From Dyadobacter diqingensis (GTDB lineage Bacteria > Bacteroidota > Bacteroidia > Cytophagales > Spirosomataceae): 64,000 nt of DNA. The notes beneath the pieces were generated by a model. The model was not told the origin of the DNA. It searched no databases and saw only the letters and a list, made by a program, of their open reading frames with translations. This document shows, one piece after another, positions 1 to 8,627 of the stretch (positions within the stretch are counted from its first letter, which is position 1; each line of letters starts with the position of its first letter). The stretch lies in NCBI RefSeq assembly GCF_024220585.1, contig NZ_JAMXKF010000001.1:806001-870000 (forward strand). Reading direction: 5' to 3'. The translations under genes and the position numbers were made by a program.

Positions 1-690
1 GATTACCGTGATATGCTTGCTGAAAAAACCGGTTCAAAACTGATCGTTCGTTATGTGGAAGATACCATCAAAGCGAAAAATCTTAAAGAACCAACCGGTA
101 AAAATGCAAGCCGCAACTGGTTGCAGACTTTTACTTTATTAGATACAATCGAAGAATTCGGATTTGACGCCTGCATCGGTGGTGCGCGTCGTGATGAAGA
201 AAAAGCACGTGCGAAAGAACGTATTTTCTCATTCCGTGATGAATTCGGTCAATGGGACCCAAAACGTCAGAGACCTGAACTTTGGAATCTTTTCAACGGA
301 CGTATTCACAAAGGTGAAAATGTACGTGTTTTCCCGATTTCGAACTGGACTGAACTGGACGTTTGGGCTTATCTTCAGAGAGAAGGTATCACACTTCCGA
401 GCATCTACTTCGCTCATGAGCGCGAATGTATCCTGCGCGACGGACGTTTGTTGTACAATACGCCGGTAATCGAAAAAGATCCGGAAGATCAGATTGTAAC
501 AAGACAGGTTCGTTTCCGTACGGTTGGCGACATGACTTGTACAGCCGCGGTAGAATCAAGTGCTGCAACATTGGAAGAAGTTATTGCTGAAATCACAGTT
601 TCAAGAATCAGCGAACGCGGCGAAACCCGTATCGACGATCAGCAAACAGAAGCTGCGATGGAAGACCGTAAAAAAGGAGGATATTTCTAA
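1..690 (+). CDS. cysD: sulfate adenylyltransferase subunit 2 (CysD), 5' end outside window
   Basis: Small subunit of ATP sulfurylase, which makes adenosine 5'-phosphosulfate from sulfate and ATP in the cytoplasm. The frame is open from base 1 (D-Y-R-D before the first internal Met at 13), so the true start lies upstream and about 70-80 residues are missing. Family landmarks are CIGGARRDEEKARAKER, FSFRDEFGQWDPKRQRPELW, ISNWTELDVWAYLQ and the C-terminal KKGGYF ending. The N-terminal PP-loop is outside the window. It is followed 74 bp later by cysN, its usual partner, and then by sulfite reductase and cobA, so this is a sulfate assimilation operon. Confidence 0.95.
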   Translation, partial: DYRDMLAEKTGSKLIVRYVEDTIKAKNLKEPTGKNASRNWLQTFTLLDTIEEFGFDACIGGARRDEEKARAKERIFSFRDEFGQWDPKRQRPELWNLFNGRIHKGENVRVFPISNWTELDVWAYLQREGITLPSIYFAHERECILRDGRLLYNTPVIEKDPEDQIVTRQVRFRTVGDMTCTAAVESSAATLEEVIAEITVSRISERGETRIDDQQTEAAMEDRKKGGYF

Positions 691-764
691 ACAATGAGAA
701 TTGACAAAAAGCTCATTAGAGCACATTCAATCATTCTCTCATTCAAAATTCGAAATTAACAAAG

Positions 765-2009
765 GTGGATTTACTAAGATTTATAACAGCAGGTTCCGTA
801 GACGACGGTAAAAGTACGTTGATCGGGCGTTTGCTTTTTGATACAAAAAATATTCTGGCAGATCAGATGGAGGCCATCGAACGTGCCAGCAAAAGCCGTA
901 ATGATGGTGAAATCGATCTTGCTCTTTTAACGGACGGACTTCGTTCTGAGCGTGAACAAGGGATTACGATCGACGTAGCGTACAAATATTTCCAGACACC
1001 AAACCGTAAGTTTATCTCGATAGACGCGCCTGGTCATATTCAATACACCCGTAACATGGTTACCGGTGCTTCGAACGCAGACCTGGCGATTATCCTGGTA
1101 GATGCCCGTCATGGTGTGGCGGAACAAACCCGCCGTCACTCGCTGATTGCTTCCATGCTGGGTATTCCTCACGTGGTTGTTGCGATCAACAAGATGGATT
1201 TGGTTGGGAATTCGGAGGATGCGTTTTTAGAAATCGCGCAGACTTATAAAGACCTTGCCAACAAACTGAATATCAAAGATCTGACCATTATCCCTGTCAG
1301 CGCGCTGAACGGAGATAATATCGTGGAAAGATCAAAACATATGCCTTGGTACACCGGCGAAACATTGCTTTCGGTTCTTGAAAACGTTAATGTTTTAGAA
1401 GATAAGAACACGACTGACGGCCGTTTTTCGGTGCAATACGTTATTCGTCCTCAAACAGATGAGCTGCACGACTACCGCGGATATGCAGGTCGTTTACAAA
1501 GTGGTTCTTTGAAAAAAGGAGAAGCTGTAAAAGTTCTTCCTTCGGGAACAGAATCCAAAATTGCCAGAATCGAATTTGGTGGACAGGAAATTGAAGAAGC
1601 TACTGTTTTTGAATCGGTTACGATACTCTTGGAAGATGACATCGATATCAGTCGCGGTGATATGATCGTTTCGGTTGACAATTCACCGGTGGTGAGTCAG
1701 GATCTTGAAGCGCTGATCTGCTGGATGGACGATAGAAAAACATTGAAACCAGGTGATAAATATCTGCTTCAACATGGAACTGCAAGGACAAAATGTTCTG
1801 TTAGAAGCATTGAATACCAAATAGACATCAATACATACGAGAAACTGGATGAGGTTGAAAAACTGAAACTGAACGACGTCGCGAGAATCGTTTTGAGAAC
1901 AGCACAACCTGTTGCATACGACGCATATCAGCAAAACAGAGCAAACGGCGCTGCGATCCTGATCGACGAAACATCAAACGTAACCGTAGGCGCTTGTATG
2001 ATAGAATAG
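765..2009 (+). CDS. cysN: sulfate adenylyltransferase subunit 1 (CysN GTPase)
   Basis: Large GTP-hydrolysing subunit of ATP sulfurylase; GTP hydrolysis drives APS formation by the CysD partner. 414 aa, an EF-Tu-like GTPase. G1 is AGSVDDGKST (about 9-18), G3 is DAPGH (87-91) and G4 is NKMD (142-145). A beta-barrel domain follows (about 225-410). There is no fused APS kinase (CysC), as the length shows. The start is GTG: the reading begins MDLLRFITAGSVDDGKST, which matches the family N-terminus, and no better ATG lies upstream. A strong hairpin terminator starts one base after the stop codon, so cysI downstream probably also has its own promoter. Confidence 0.95.
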   Translation: MDLLRFITAGSVDDGKSTLIGRLLFDTKNILADQMEAIERASKSRNDGEIDLALLTDGLRSEREQGITIDVAYKYFQTPNRKFISIDAPGHIQYTRNMVTGASNADLAIILVDARHGVAEQTRRHSLIASMLGIPHVVVAINKMDLVGNSEDAFLEIAQTYKDLANKLNIKDLTIIPVSALNGDNIVERSKHMPWYTGETLLSVLENVNVLEDKNTTDGRFSVQYVIRPQTDELHDYRGYAGRLQSGSLKKGEAVKVLPSGTESKIARIEFGGQEIEEATVFESVTILLEDDIDISRGDMIVSVDNSPVVSQDLEALICWMDDRKTLKPGDKYLLQHGTARTKCSVRSIEYQIDINTYEKLDEVEKLKLNDVARIVLRTAQPVAYDAYQQNRANGAAILIDETSNVTVGACMIE

Positions 2010-2034
2010 AAGGTGTGTTTCCAACACCTTTTTT
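2010..2034 (+). terminator. rho-independent terminator after cysN
   Basis: Perfect 7-bp stem AAGGTGT / ACACCTT with a 7-nt loop, followed by TTTT. It begins one base after the cysN stop codon. Confidence 0.85.
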
Positions 2035-2086
2035 CTGATATAAAGTTAATATACTATTCCGATAGGCTATAAGAATAACATTCACC

Positions 2087-4309
2087 ATGAACAATTTAGT
2101 AATTTCAGACAAAGTGTCAGCCGTAGCAAAACGCGATATCGTTGATTTGCAAAACAAAATCAACGCGTTTAATACGGGTGAAACACCGGAAGAAGCTTTT
2201 CGTAAGTTTCGTCTGACGCGCGGAGTTTACGGTCAACGCCAGCCAGGCGTTCAAATGATCCGTATCAAATTGCCTTACGGACGGATCACCGCTGATCAGC
2301 TTGTCCGTATTGCTGACACTTCCGACAAATTTGCAACCGGTAATTTGCACGCAACGACGCGTCAGGATATCCAGCTGCACTTTGTAAAACTTTCAGATTC
2401 TCCTCAGTTATGGGCAGATCTGGAAGATGCAGGAATTACTTTGAAAGAAGCTTGTGGAAATACCATTCGTAACGTGACGGCTTCATCGGTTGCCGGTATT
2501 GATCCGGAAGAACCTTTTGATGTGACCCCGATCACACATTCCATATTTACTTATTTCCTTCGTAATCCGATCAACCAGGATATGGGAAGGAAATTTAAAA
2601 TTGCCGTTTCTTCTTCTGAAAAAGATTCAGCCCTTGCTTTTATCCACGACGTTGGTCTTATCGCCAAAATGGGTACCACTGAAGCAGGTGAATCCGTAAA
2701 AGGTTTCAAAGTTTTGATTGGCGGAGGGTTAGGCGCGCAGCCTTTCTCGGCACAAACTGCTTTTGAATTCCTGGAAGAAAAAGATGTTATTCCGTTTATA
2801 GAAGCTTTGCTTCGTGTTTTTGACCGTTACGGAGAACGTGTGCGTCGCCATAAAGCGCGTATGAAATTCCTTTTGAACGATCTTGGACTGGAAGGAATGA
2901 TGGCAAAAGTTGCAGAAGAACGTACTGCCGTTAAAAATAAAGTCTTCACAATTCCTGAGGACTTATTCGGTACCAACGAGGCTGAATCAATCAACCACGC
3001 GCCCCGCCCCTCTTTGAGCGAAGAAGAAATTTTGAAAATTGCTTCTGAAAGTATCGAAGACCTTACAGAATTCACAAAATGGCTAAAAACCAACACTTTT
3101 GAACAAAAACAAAAAGGTTGGTACGCTGTTCAGCTACGTGTTTTGTTGGGAGACATGAGTTCGGATACAGCGCGTACTTTGGCTGATATTGTTCGTCAAT
3201 ATGCGGCTGATGATATTCGTGTAACGGTAAACCAGGGTTATATCCTTCGTTTTGTAAAAGGCGAAGATCTTGTGGCGATCTACCATGAACTGGCCAAGCT
3301 TGGACTTGTAAATCCTGGCTTCGACAGCACAATGGATATCACAACGTGCCCGGGAACAGATACCTGTAACCTTGCTATTACCAGCAGCTACGGAATTACC
3401 CGTGTGCTGGAAGATGTCATGAAGGATGAATTTCCCGAAATGATCTACAACCAGGATATCAAAATCAAGATCAGCGGTTGTATGAATGGCTGTGGCCAGC
3501 ATAACGCTTCTAACATTGGTTTCCACGGAAGCTCTATTAAAAACGGGAAACTGGTTTTGCCAGCACTTCAGGTTTTATTAGGTGGTGGTTTTTCCGGTGA
3601 TGGAATTGGTTTGATTGGAGATAAAGTGATCAAAGTTCCTGCAAAACGCGGGCCGGAAGCACTTCGTACCATTTTCAATGATTACGAATCCAATGCTTTT
3701 GATGGTGAATATTTCAACCAGTATTACACTCGTCAGACCAAAAATTATTTCTTCCAGCTCTTGAAACCAATTGCGGATCTTTCCAATGTGCAGGAAGATG
3801 ACTACCGCGACTGGGATCACGATGAAATGTTCAAAACTGAGATTGGTGTTGGTGAATGCGCCAGCGTTTTGGTTGACCTTGTAGCCACTACCATTACAGA
3901 AGGACAGGAGAAATTGAATCTTGCAAAAGAAAACTTTGAATCAGAAATTTGGGCTGATGCTATTTATCATGCTTACAATGTTTTGATCACCGGTGCAAAA
4001 GGTTTGCTGATGACTAAAGACGTGAACACAAACACGCAATACGGTATCATCAACGACTTTGAAAGTAACTTCGGAAAAGAATTCAAGTATGAAACCCCGG
4101 CTGAATACATTCTTCCGGATTCACAGGAAACACCATTCCGTTCGCTTGCTTTCAGCATCAATAAATTTGAACCAACACAGGCGTTTGCAACCTATTTTGT
4201 TGCTACTGCTGAGAAGTTCTTAGACTTTGTTCGCAACACGCGTGAAGCGCAGTTGATGGAAACGGGTGAGCCCGCTTTGCAGGAGCTTTCGTTTGGAAAG
4301 GATAGCTAA
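2087..4309 (+). CDS. assimilatory sulfite (nitrite/sulfite) reductase hemoprotein with C-terminal HEPN-like extension
   Basis: Siroheme/[4Fe-4S] reductase, here most likely reducing sulfite to sulfide because it sits between cysDN and the siroheme gene cobA. 740 aa. Two ferredoxin-like half-domains and two catalytic repeats cover about 1-590. The cluster/siroheme cysteines are C421-x5-C427 (TTCPGTDTCN) and C465-x3-C469 (SGCMNGCGQH). Residues about 610-740 are extra compared with a typical sulfite reductase. That segment is helical and contains YHAYNVLITGAKGLL, which resembles HEPN-type helices. No flavoprotein (CysJ) gene is present nearby, so ferredoxin may be the electron donor (inference). 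A nitrite reductase role cannot be ruled out from sequence alone. Confidence 0.88.
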   Translation: MNNLVISDKVSAVAKRDIVDLQNKINAFNTGETPEEAFRKFRLTRGVYGQRQPGVQMIRIKLPYGRITADQLVRIADTSDKFATGNLHATTRQDIQLHFVKLSDSPQLWADLEDAGITLKEACGNTIRNVTASSVAGIDPEEPFDVTPITHSIFTYFLRNPINQDMGRKFKIAVSSSEKDSALAFIHDVGLIAKMGTTEAGESVKGFKVLIGGGLGAQPFSAQTAFEFLEEKDVIPFIEALLRVFDRYGERVRRHKARMKFLLNDLGLEGMMAKVAEERTAVKNKVFTIPEDLFGTNEAESINHAPRPSLSEEEILKIASESIEDLTEFTKWLKTNTFEQKQKGWYAVQLRVLLGDMSSDTARTLADIVRQYAADDIRVTVNQGYILRFVKGEDLVAIYHELAKLGLVNPGFDSTMDITTCPGTDTCNLAITSSYGITRVLEDVMKDEFPEMIYNQDIKIKISGCMNGCGQHNASNIGFHGSSIKNGKLVLPALQVLLGGGFSGDGIGLIGDKVIKVPAKRGPEALRTIFNDYESNAFDGEYFNQYYTRQTKNYFFQLLKPIADLSNVQEDDYRDWDHDEMFKTEIGVGECASVLVDLVATTITEGQEKLNLAKENFESEIWADAIYHAYNVLITGAKGLLMTKDVNTNTQYGIINDFESNFGKEFKYETPAEYILPDSQETPFRSLAFSINKFEPTQAFATYFVATAEKFLDFVRNTREAQLMETGEPALQELSFGKDS

Positions 4310-4314
4310 TTGAA

Positions 4315-4520
4315 TGGTAGTCGGCTTTCGGCAGTCGGCGATCAGCTTTTCGCCTGGTGCTGAGCCATAAAGAAGTCAAGTTTTGAAAACGGGGACACCC
4401 TGTCTTGACTTCTTTAACCTTACCAAACATTTGACTTTTTATGCACTTTAAGTCGTTCCAGACTTCAATCATTTTACTGCAACCTACTGACAGCTGATCG
4501 CCGAAAGCCGACAGCCATTT
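4315..4520 (+). repeat. dispersed intergenic repeat with inverted ends and internal 13-bp stem
   Basis: The cysI-cobA gap is almost entirely one structured element. The left end (TCGGCTTTCGGC at 4321, then GATCAGC) is repeated inverted at the right end (GATCGCCGAAAGCCGACAGC, ending about 4514). Inside, TAAAGAAGTCAAG (4368-4380) pairs perfectly with CTTGACTTCTTTA (4404-4416) around a 23-nt loop. The right end stops 4 bases before the cobA ATG, so the repeat supplies the translation initiation region of cobA. A related element lies at 56106-56204. Confidence 0.7.
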
Positions 4521-4524
4521 CCTC

Positions 4525-5286
4525 ATGAAACTTACATTAATCGGTGCCGGACCAGGTGATCCTGATCTTATCACCATGAAAGGTATAAAAGCATTACAAA
4601 CTGCAAAAGTTGTGCTTTATGATGCGCTGGTGCATCCCTCCATTCTGGAAAATTGTCCGGAAGATTGCCTGAAAATTCATGTAGGTAAACGTTTTGGTAA
4701 AGTAAGCTGCGGACAAGATGAAATCAACAAACTGATCGTTGCCTCGGCCGAACAACATGGCGAAGTCGTACGACTGAAAGGTGGAGACTCCTTTATTTTT
4801 GGCCGCGGTTATGAAGAAATAGAATACGCCGCACAATTTGGCATCGAATCAGAAGTTATCCCTGGTATATCCAGTACCTATGCCGTTCCTGCCCTGGCCG
4901 GAATCCCTCTGACTACACGTGGCGTCAGCGAAAGTTTCTGGGTGGTTACCGGAACTACAAAATCACACGAATTATCCGCCGATCTTCCCTGGGCAGCGCG
5001 TTCATCTGCAACGGTAGTGATCCTGATGGGCACACATAAGCTGGAAGAAATCGTAGGGATTTATACCAACCTCGACAAGTTCGACGAACCCGTGGCCATA
5101 ATCCAGAACGGGTCTTTACCCGAACAGAAAATTGTTCTGGGTACAATTGGCAATATCCTCCCCCTTGCCAAAGAAGCAGATGTAAAGTCACCAGCCGTTA
5201 TTGTGATAGGAAAAGTGGCCGCTTTACCCGGTTTGTCTTATCAAAAACTTGAAGAAGTAATAGGTCGGCCGAACCTGACCGCCTGA
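4525..5286 (+). CDS. cobA: uroporphyrinogen-III C-methyltransferase (SUMT)
   Basis: Transfers two methyl groups from S-adenosylmethionine to uroporphyrinogen III, giving precorrin-2, the precursor of siroheme needed by the sulfite reductase just upstream. 253 aa, the normal single-domain length with no CysG-type dehydrogenase/ferrochelatase fused. Motifs are the N-terminal glycine loop LIGAGPGDPDLITMKG, VRLKGGDSFIFGRG (usually GGDP; Ser here) and VIPGISS. Placement in a sulfate assimilation cluster favours siroheme over cobalamin as the purpose. Stop codon and the stop codon of the convergent gene are directly adjacent. Confidence 0.93.
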   Translation: MKLTLIGAGPGDPDLITMKGIKALQTAKVVLYDALVHPSILENCPEDCLKIHVGKRFGKVSCGQDEINKLIVASAEQHGEVVRLKGGDSFIFGRGYEEIEYAAQFGIESEVIPGISSTYAVPALAGIPLTTRGVSESFWVVTGTTKSHELSADLPWAARSSATVVILMGTHKLEEIVGIYTNLDKFDEPVAIIQNGSLPEQKIVLGTIGNILPLAKEADVKSPAVIVIGKVAALPGLSYQKLEEVIGRPNLTA

Positions 5287-5580
5287 TTAAAGAATAAAGA
5301 AGTAAATAATTCCTGCCAGAACAAGATAGCTTACAAAAAGCCATTTCTTCTTATACTCATAGGCTTCGCGGTTGTGGAAATAATCAAAAACCATTGAAGC
5401 AGAAAATCCAATAACCATCAAAACGACGGAAAACACACCGCAATCAAGGCGGTAGTGTTTGTAGGCATGAAGTGCCGGGGCACCCAAAGCCAGATACATC
5501 AGCCACATACCAAAACCCATCCGGTAGAGGTATACGCTGAGGCGACGATCATTCTTTATGTCAAATAAGCCTTCTAACAC
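5287..5580 (-). CDS. small membrane protein of unknown function
   Basis: 97 aa, not recognised. The N-terminal half is basic/aromatic (LFDIKNDRRLSVYLYRMGFG). About three hydrophobic segments follow (roughly 22-37, 47-65 and 78-97), and the protein ends in FFIL inside the last one, so the C-terminus is probably in or at the inner membrane. It is convergent with cobA with zero spacing between stop codons, which supports it as a real gene. Codon usage is like the neighbours. No function is proposed. Confidence 0.65.
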   Translation of the reverse strand: MLEGLFDIKNDRRLSVYLYRMGFGMWLMYLALGAPALHAYKHYRLDCGVFSVVLMVIGFSASMVFDYFHNREAYEYKKKWLFVSYLVLAGIIYFFIL

Positions 5581-5663
5581 AGTCTGATACGTATTTATTT
5601 GATTTAGTGAAACTAACCAAATTTAAAAACAAATGCTAATTTTTTATAAACATATGATATATG

Positions 5664-5671
5664 TAATTTTG
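5664..5671 (+). promoter_or_regulatory. putative -7 box (TAATTTTG) of the acyltransferase operon
   Basis: TAATTTTG fits the Bacteroidota -7 consensus TAnnTTTG and lies 13 bases before the ATG at 5685. No clear -33 TTG was found at the expected distance, so the support is partial. Confidence 0.4.
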
Positions 5672-5684
5672 CAAAAAATGTTTT

Positions 5685-6593
5685 ATGAATAAATTAGTTT
5701 CGAAAATTTCAATTTTTTTCCTTAATTCTCTGGCCGGCCTTTCCTGGAAAAACGCTTTCAGAATTTCTACTATGCTTAGCTGGCTGTTATTTGACGTTGT
5801 CAGATATAGAAGAAAAGTGATATTGAACAATTTACGAAACAGTTTCCCCGATAAAACAGAAGCTGAACTTGCCTTGATTGCAGACAAGTTTTACATCCAT
5901 TTTACAGACCTGATCCTAGAAACTTTAAAGTTCAGAACTGCTCCTCCCGAGGTGATCAGAGAACGGCTCCAAGGTGATCTCAGCATCATCAACAATTTAT
6001 ATCACCAAAACAAGAGTGCCATTTTCCTGATGGGTCACCGGGGAAACTGGGAGCTTGCGAATTTGTTTTCCTCACTCGAATTTTCTCACGACTGCATTGT
6101 TGTTTACAGGCCTTTACAAAACAAAGAATTCGATAAATGGTTTCTTGATTACCGGACGCGTTTTGGAGCCAAACTGGTTCCGATGGACAAAATATTTAAG
6201 GAGTTGTTGACGCCAAGAACCAAACCTTTTGTCGTGGTTTTGGCAAACGACCAGTCAGCGAATCCCAAAACAGCATTCTGGACCAAATTTCTTCATCAGG
6301 ATACCGGCATTTTCCGGGGCGTAGAAGCGATTGCAAGAAAACTGAATCTTCCTGTATTATATGCAGAATTCAGCAAAGTTGAGAACAAAAGAGGTTATTA
6401 TCATGTTGACATAACAACAATAACCGAGACTCCGAAAGAAATTCCTGTCAATGGAATTTTGGAAAAGCAGATTCAGATATTGGAACAGGATATCAGACTT
6501 CAACCACATAACTGGTTATGGAGCCACAGACGCTGGAAACATTGTAAACCTGAGTGTCTGAAACCTGAACAATTGCTGAGTTTAGTACCCTGA
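5685..6593 (+). CDS. LpxL/HtrB-type lipid A acyltransferase, copy 1
   Basis: Lysophospholipid acyltransferase of the lipid A biosynthesis (LpxL/LpxM) family, expected to add a secondary acyl chain to lipid A at the inner membrane. 302 aa. An N-terminal hydrophobic anchor (about 8-40) precedes the catalytic HX4E motif at H118-E123 (GHRGNWE). WSHRRWKH stands near the C-terminus, a family landmark. It is followed by a tandem paralogue in which the HX4E residues sit at the same numbers, and by a heptosyltransferase, consistent with an LPS-building operon. Which acyl position each copy modifies cannot be told. Confidence 0.88.
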   Translation: MNKLVSKISIFFLNSLAGLSWKNAFRISTMLSWLLFDVVRYRRKVILNNLRNSFPDKTEAELALIADKFYIHFTDLILETLKFRTAPPEVIRERLQGDLSIINNLYHQNKSAIFLMGHRGNWELANLFSSLEFSHDCIVVYRPLQNKEFDKWFLDYRTRFGAKLVPMDKIFKELLTPRTKPFVVVLANDQSANPKTAFWTKFLHQDTGIFRGVEAIARKLNLPVLYAEFSKVENKRGYYHVDITTITETPKEIPVNGILEKQIQILEQDIRLQPHNWLWSHRRWKHCKPECLKPEQLLSLVP

Positions 6594-6683
6594 CGAAAAA
6601 GTTAGCTGCGTCCGTACTTTGCTTCTCTGAATACAGCCGGTTTTGTGAACCGAAAACGCTGTTATTTTAGAAGTACGCATCGC

Positions 6684-7598
6684 ATGAAAAATATCACTAC
6701 CCAATTTTTAATAAGGCTCTTATCTGCCATTTCGAAATTGTCATGGAAAGCGCTGTATCGCTGTTCCGACATGCTCCGGTTTTTAATTTTTGATGTATTT
6801 CACTATCGCCAGCAGGTTATCCTGAACAACTTACGAAACAGCTTCCCGCAAGAAAAAGAAAATACCATTCAGAAAATAGCCAAGAAATATTATCAGAATT
6901 TTACGGACATTATTTTCGAAACAATCAAACTAAGAAACATTTCCAAAAGTGATCTTCTCAGTCGTTTTGAAGCTGAATCGGATTTACTGGATCATTATTA
7001 TGAACAGAAAAGAAATCTGGTTGTGGTTGCGGGGCACCTGGGAAACTGGGAAATGCTGAACTTATTTGGCTCGGTCAAATTCAGATATCAGATGGTTGTC
7101 GTTTACCATCAGCTTGCCAATCAAACATTCGATAACTGGTTTAAAGATGTAAGAACCCAGTTCGGAACGGAAATGGTCCCGATGCAGGAGGCCTTTGCAC
7201 GGGCGATAAGTCCGCGAGAAAAACCATTTCTTTTTATCCTCATCAATGACCAGTCTCCCGCGCCTGAACGGGCCTATTGGACGACTTTTCTTAACCAGGA
7301 TACGGGCGTTTTCAGAGGTGTTGAGCTGATCGCGAGAAAACTTAACGCACCAGTCTTGTATATGGGTGTTTTAAGGAATAATTTTAAACGGGGATTTTAT
7401 AAATTTTATTTCCGGCTGATTACCGAAACCCCAAAACAAGAACCGACCAACTATATTCTTCAGAAGCAAATTTCGTTTTTAGAAGAAGATATTGTCCGAC
7501 AACCTGATAACTGGCTTTGGAGCCACAAGCGCTGGAAACATAAGCGTCCGCAGGTATTACAGCGGGATCAACAACTTGAAGTAAAAGAAAAATCGTGA
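6684..7598 (+). CDS. LpxL/HtrB-type lipid A acyltransferase, copy 2
   Basis: Tandem paralogue of the preceding gene. From the ATG at 6684 it is 304 aa and aligns residue for residue at the N-terminus (SKLSWK / GLSWKN; VILNNLRNSFP in both), with HX4E again at H118-E123. The longer reading from a GTG at 6645 adds 13 residues absent from copy 1, so the ATG was chosen. WSHKRWKH near the end is conserved. The stop codon overlaps the GTG start of the next gene (GTGA), which suggests translational coupling. Likely role: a second secondary acylation of lipid A, or a different acyl-chain preference. Confidence 0.87.
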   Translation: MKNITTQFLIRLLSAISKLSWKALYRCSDMLRFLIFDVFHYRQQVILNNLRNSFPQEKENTIQKIAKKYYQNFTDIIFETIKLRNISKSDLLSRFEAESDLLDHYYEQKRNLVVVAGHLGNWEMLNLFGSVKFRYQMVVVYHQLANQTFDNWFKDVRTQFGTEMVPMQEAFARAISPREKPFLFILINDQSPAPERAYWTTFLNQDTGVFRGVELIARKLNAPVLYMGVLRNNFKRGFYKFYFRLITETPKQEPTNYILQKQISFLEEDIVRQPDNWLWSHKRWKHKRPQVLQRDQQLEVKEKS

Positions 7599-8581
7599 AT
7601 AAACCTGTTAAGTTTTTAATCCTCCGCTTTTCATCCATTGGTGATATTGTTCTTACTACGCCCGTTGTTCGTTGTTTGAAACAACAATATCCAAATGCTG
7701 AAATTCACTATTTCACAAAAAAGAAGTTCGGCTTTTTACTCGAAGATAATCCCTATATAGACAAAACATGGCTGCTCGACGGCAGCCTCAATGCCATGAT
7801 CAAAGAGCTCCGTACGGAAAACTTTGATTATATTATTGATCTTCATACCAACCTGCGCACGCTGCATATCAAACTGGCGCTGTTCAGGCGGTCGTATAGT
7901 TTTAAAAAACTGAATGTGCAAAAATGGTTGCAGACACAGTTTAAAATCAATTATCTGCCGGATATCCACATCGTGGACCGATATCTGGAAACACTGAAAC
8001 CGTTAAACGTCATCAACGATGACCTCGGCCTGGATTATTTTATCCCCTACAAGGATAAAGTGGAAAGAGACTGGATTCCTCAGACACACCGTAAAAACTT
8101 TGTGGCGTATGCAATCGGCGGACAACATACGACCAAGAAACTACCCGTACCCCGGATGATTGAATTGTGTCGTAAAATCAATTTCCCGATCATTCTATTG
8201 GGTGGGAAAGAAGACTTTGAGGCGGGGGAAGAAATAGCCAAAGCCCTGGGCGATCAGCTGATATTCAATGGCTGCGGTAAATATAATTTCAATCAGTCGG
8301 CTTCGCTGGTGGAACAGTCCATGATTGTTTTTTCACACGACACCGGGCTGATGCATGTGGCTTCCGCATTTAAGAAAAAGGTTTATTCCATCTGGGGCAA
8401 TACGGTTCCTGCTTTTGGCATGTATCCGTACAAAACTGCTTTTGAGGTGATTGAAAACAATAATCTGGATTGCAGGCCCTGTTCCAAAATCGGGTATAAG
8501 GAATGCCCGAAAAAACACTTCAACTGTATGAACCAGCTTTCCTTTGACTTTGATATCAAAGAACTTCCAAACAGTAAATAG
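7595..8581 (+). CDS. glycosyltransferase family 9 (heptosyltransferase-like)
   Basis: GT-B-fold glycosyltransferase of the ADP-heptose:LPS heptosyltransferase family, acting on the cytoplasmic face of the inner membrane during LPS core assembly. 328 aa, normal length. The N-terminus FLILRFSSIGDIVLTTPVVR is the family signature. The C-terminal domain has YAIGGQHTTKKLP, the FSHDTGLMHVASAF donor-site motif and a cysteine-rich end (CRPCSKIGYKECPKKHFNCM) typical of this family. The start is GTG overlapping the upstream stop by 4 bases. The context with two LpxL-type acyltransferases supports an LPS role; the exact sugar is not known. Confidence 0.9.
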   Translation: MNKPVKFLILRFSSIGDIVLTTPVVRCLKQQYPNAEIHYFTKKKFGFLLEDNPYIDKTWLLDGSLNAMIKELRTENFDYIIDLHTNLRTLHIKLALFRRSYSFKKLNVQKWLQTQFKINYLPDIHIVDRYLETLKPLNVINDDLGLDYFIPYKDKVERDWIPQTHRKNFVAYAIGGQHTTKKLPVPRMIELCRKINFPIILLGGKEDFEAGEEIAKALGDQLIFNGCGKYNFNQSASLVEQSMIVFSHDTGLMHVASAFKKKVYSIWGNTVPAFGMYPYKTAFEVIENNNLDCRPCSKIGYKECPKKHFNCMNQLSFDFDIKELPNSK

Positions 8582-8627
8582 TGTTTTTGAAACCGTTGCT
8601 CAATTAAAATATCATAACTTTTATTGA

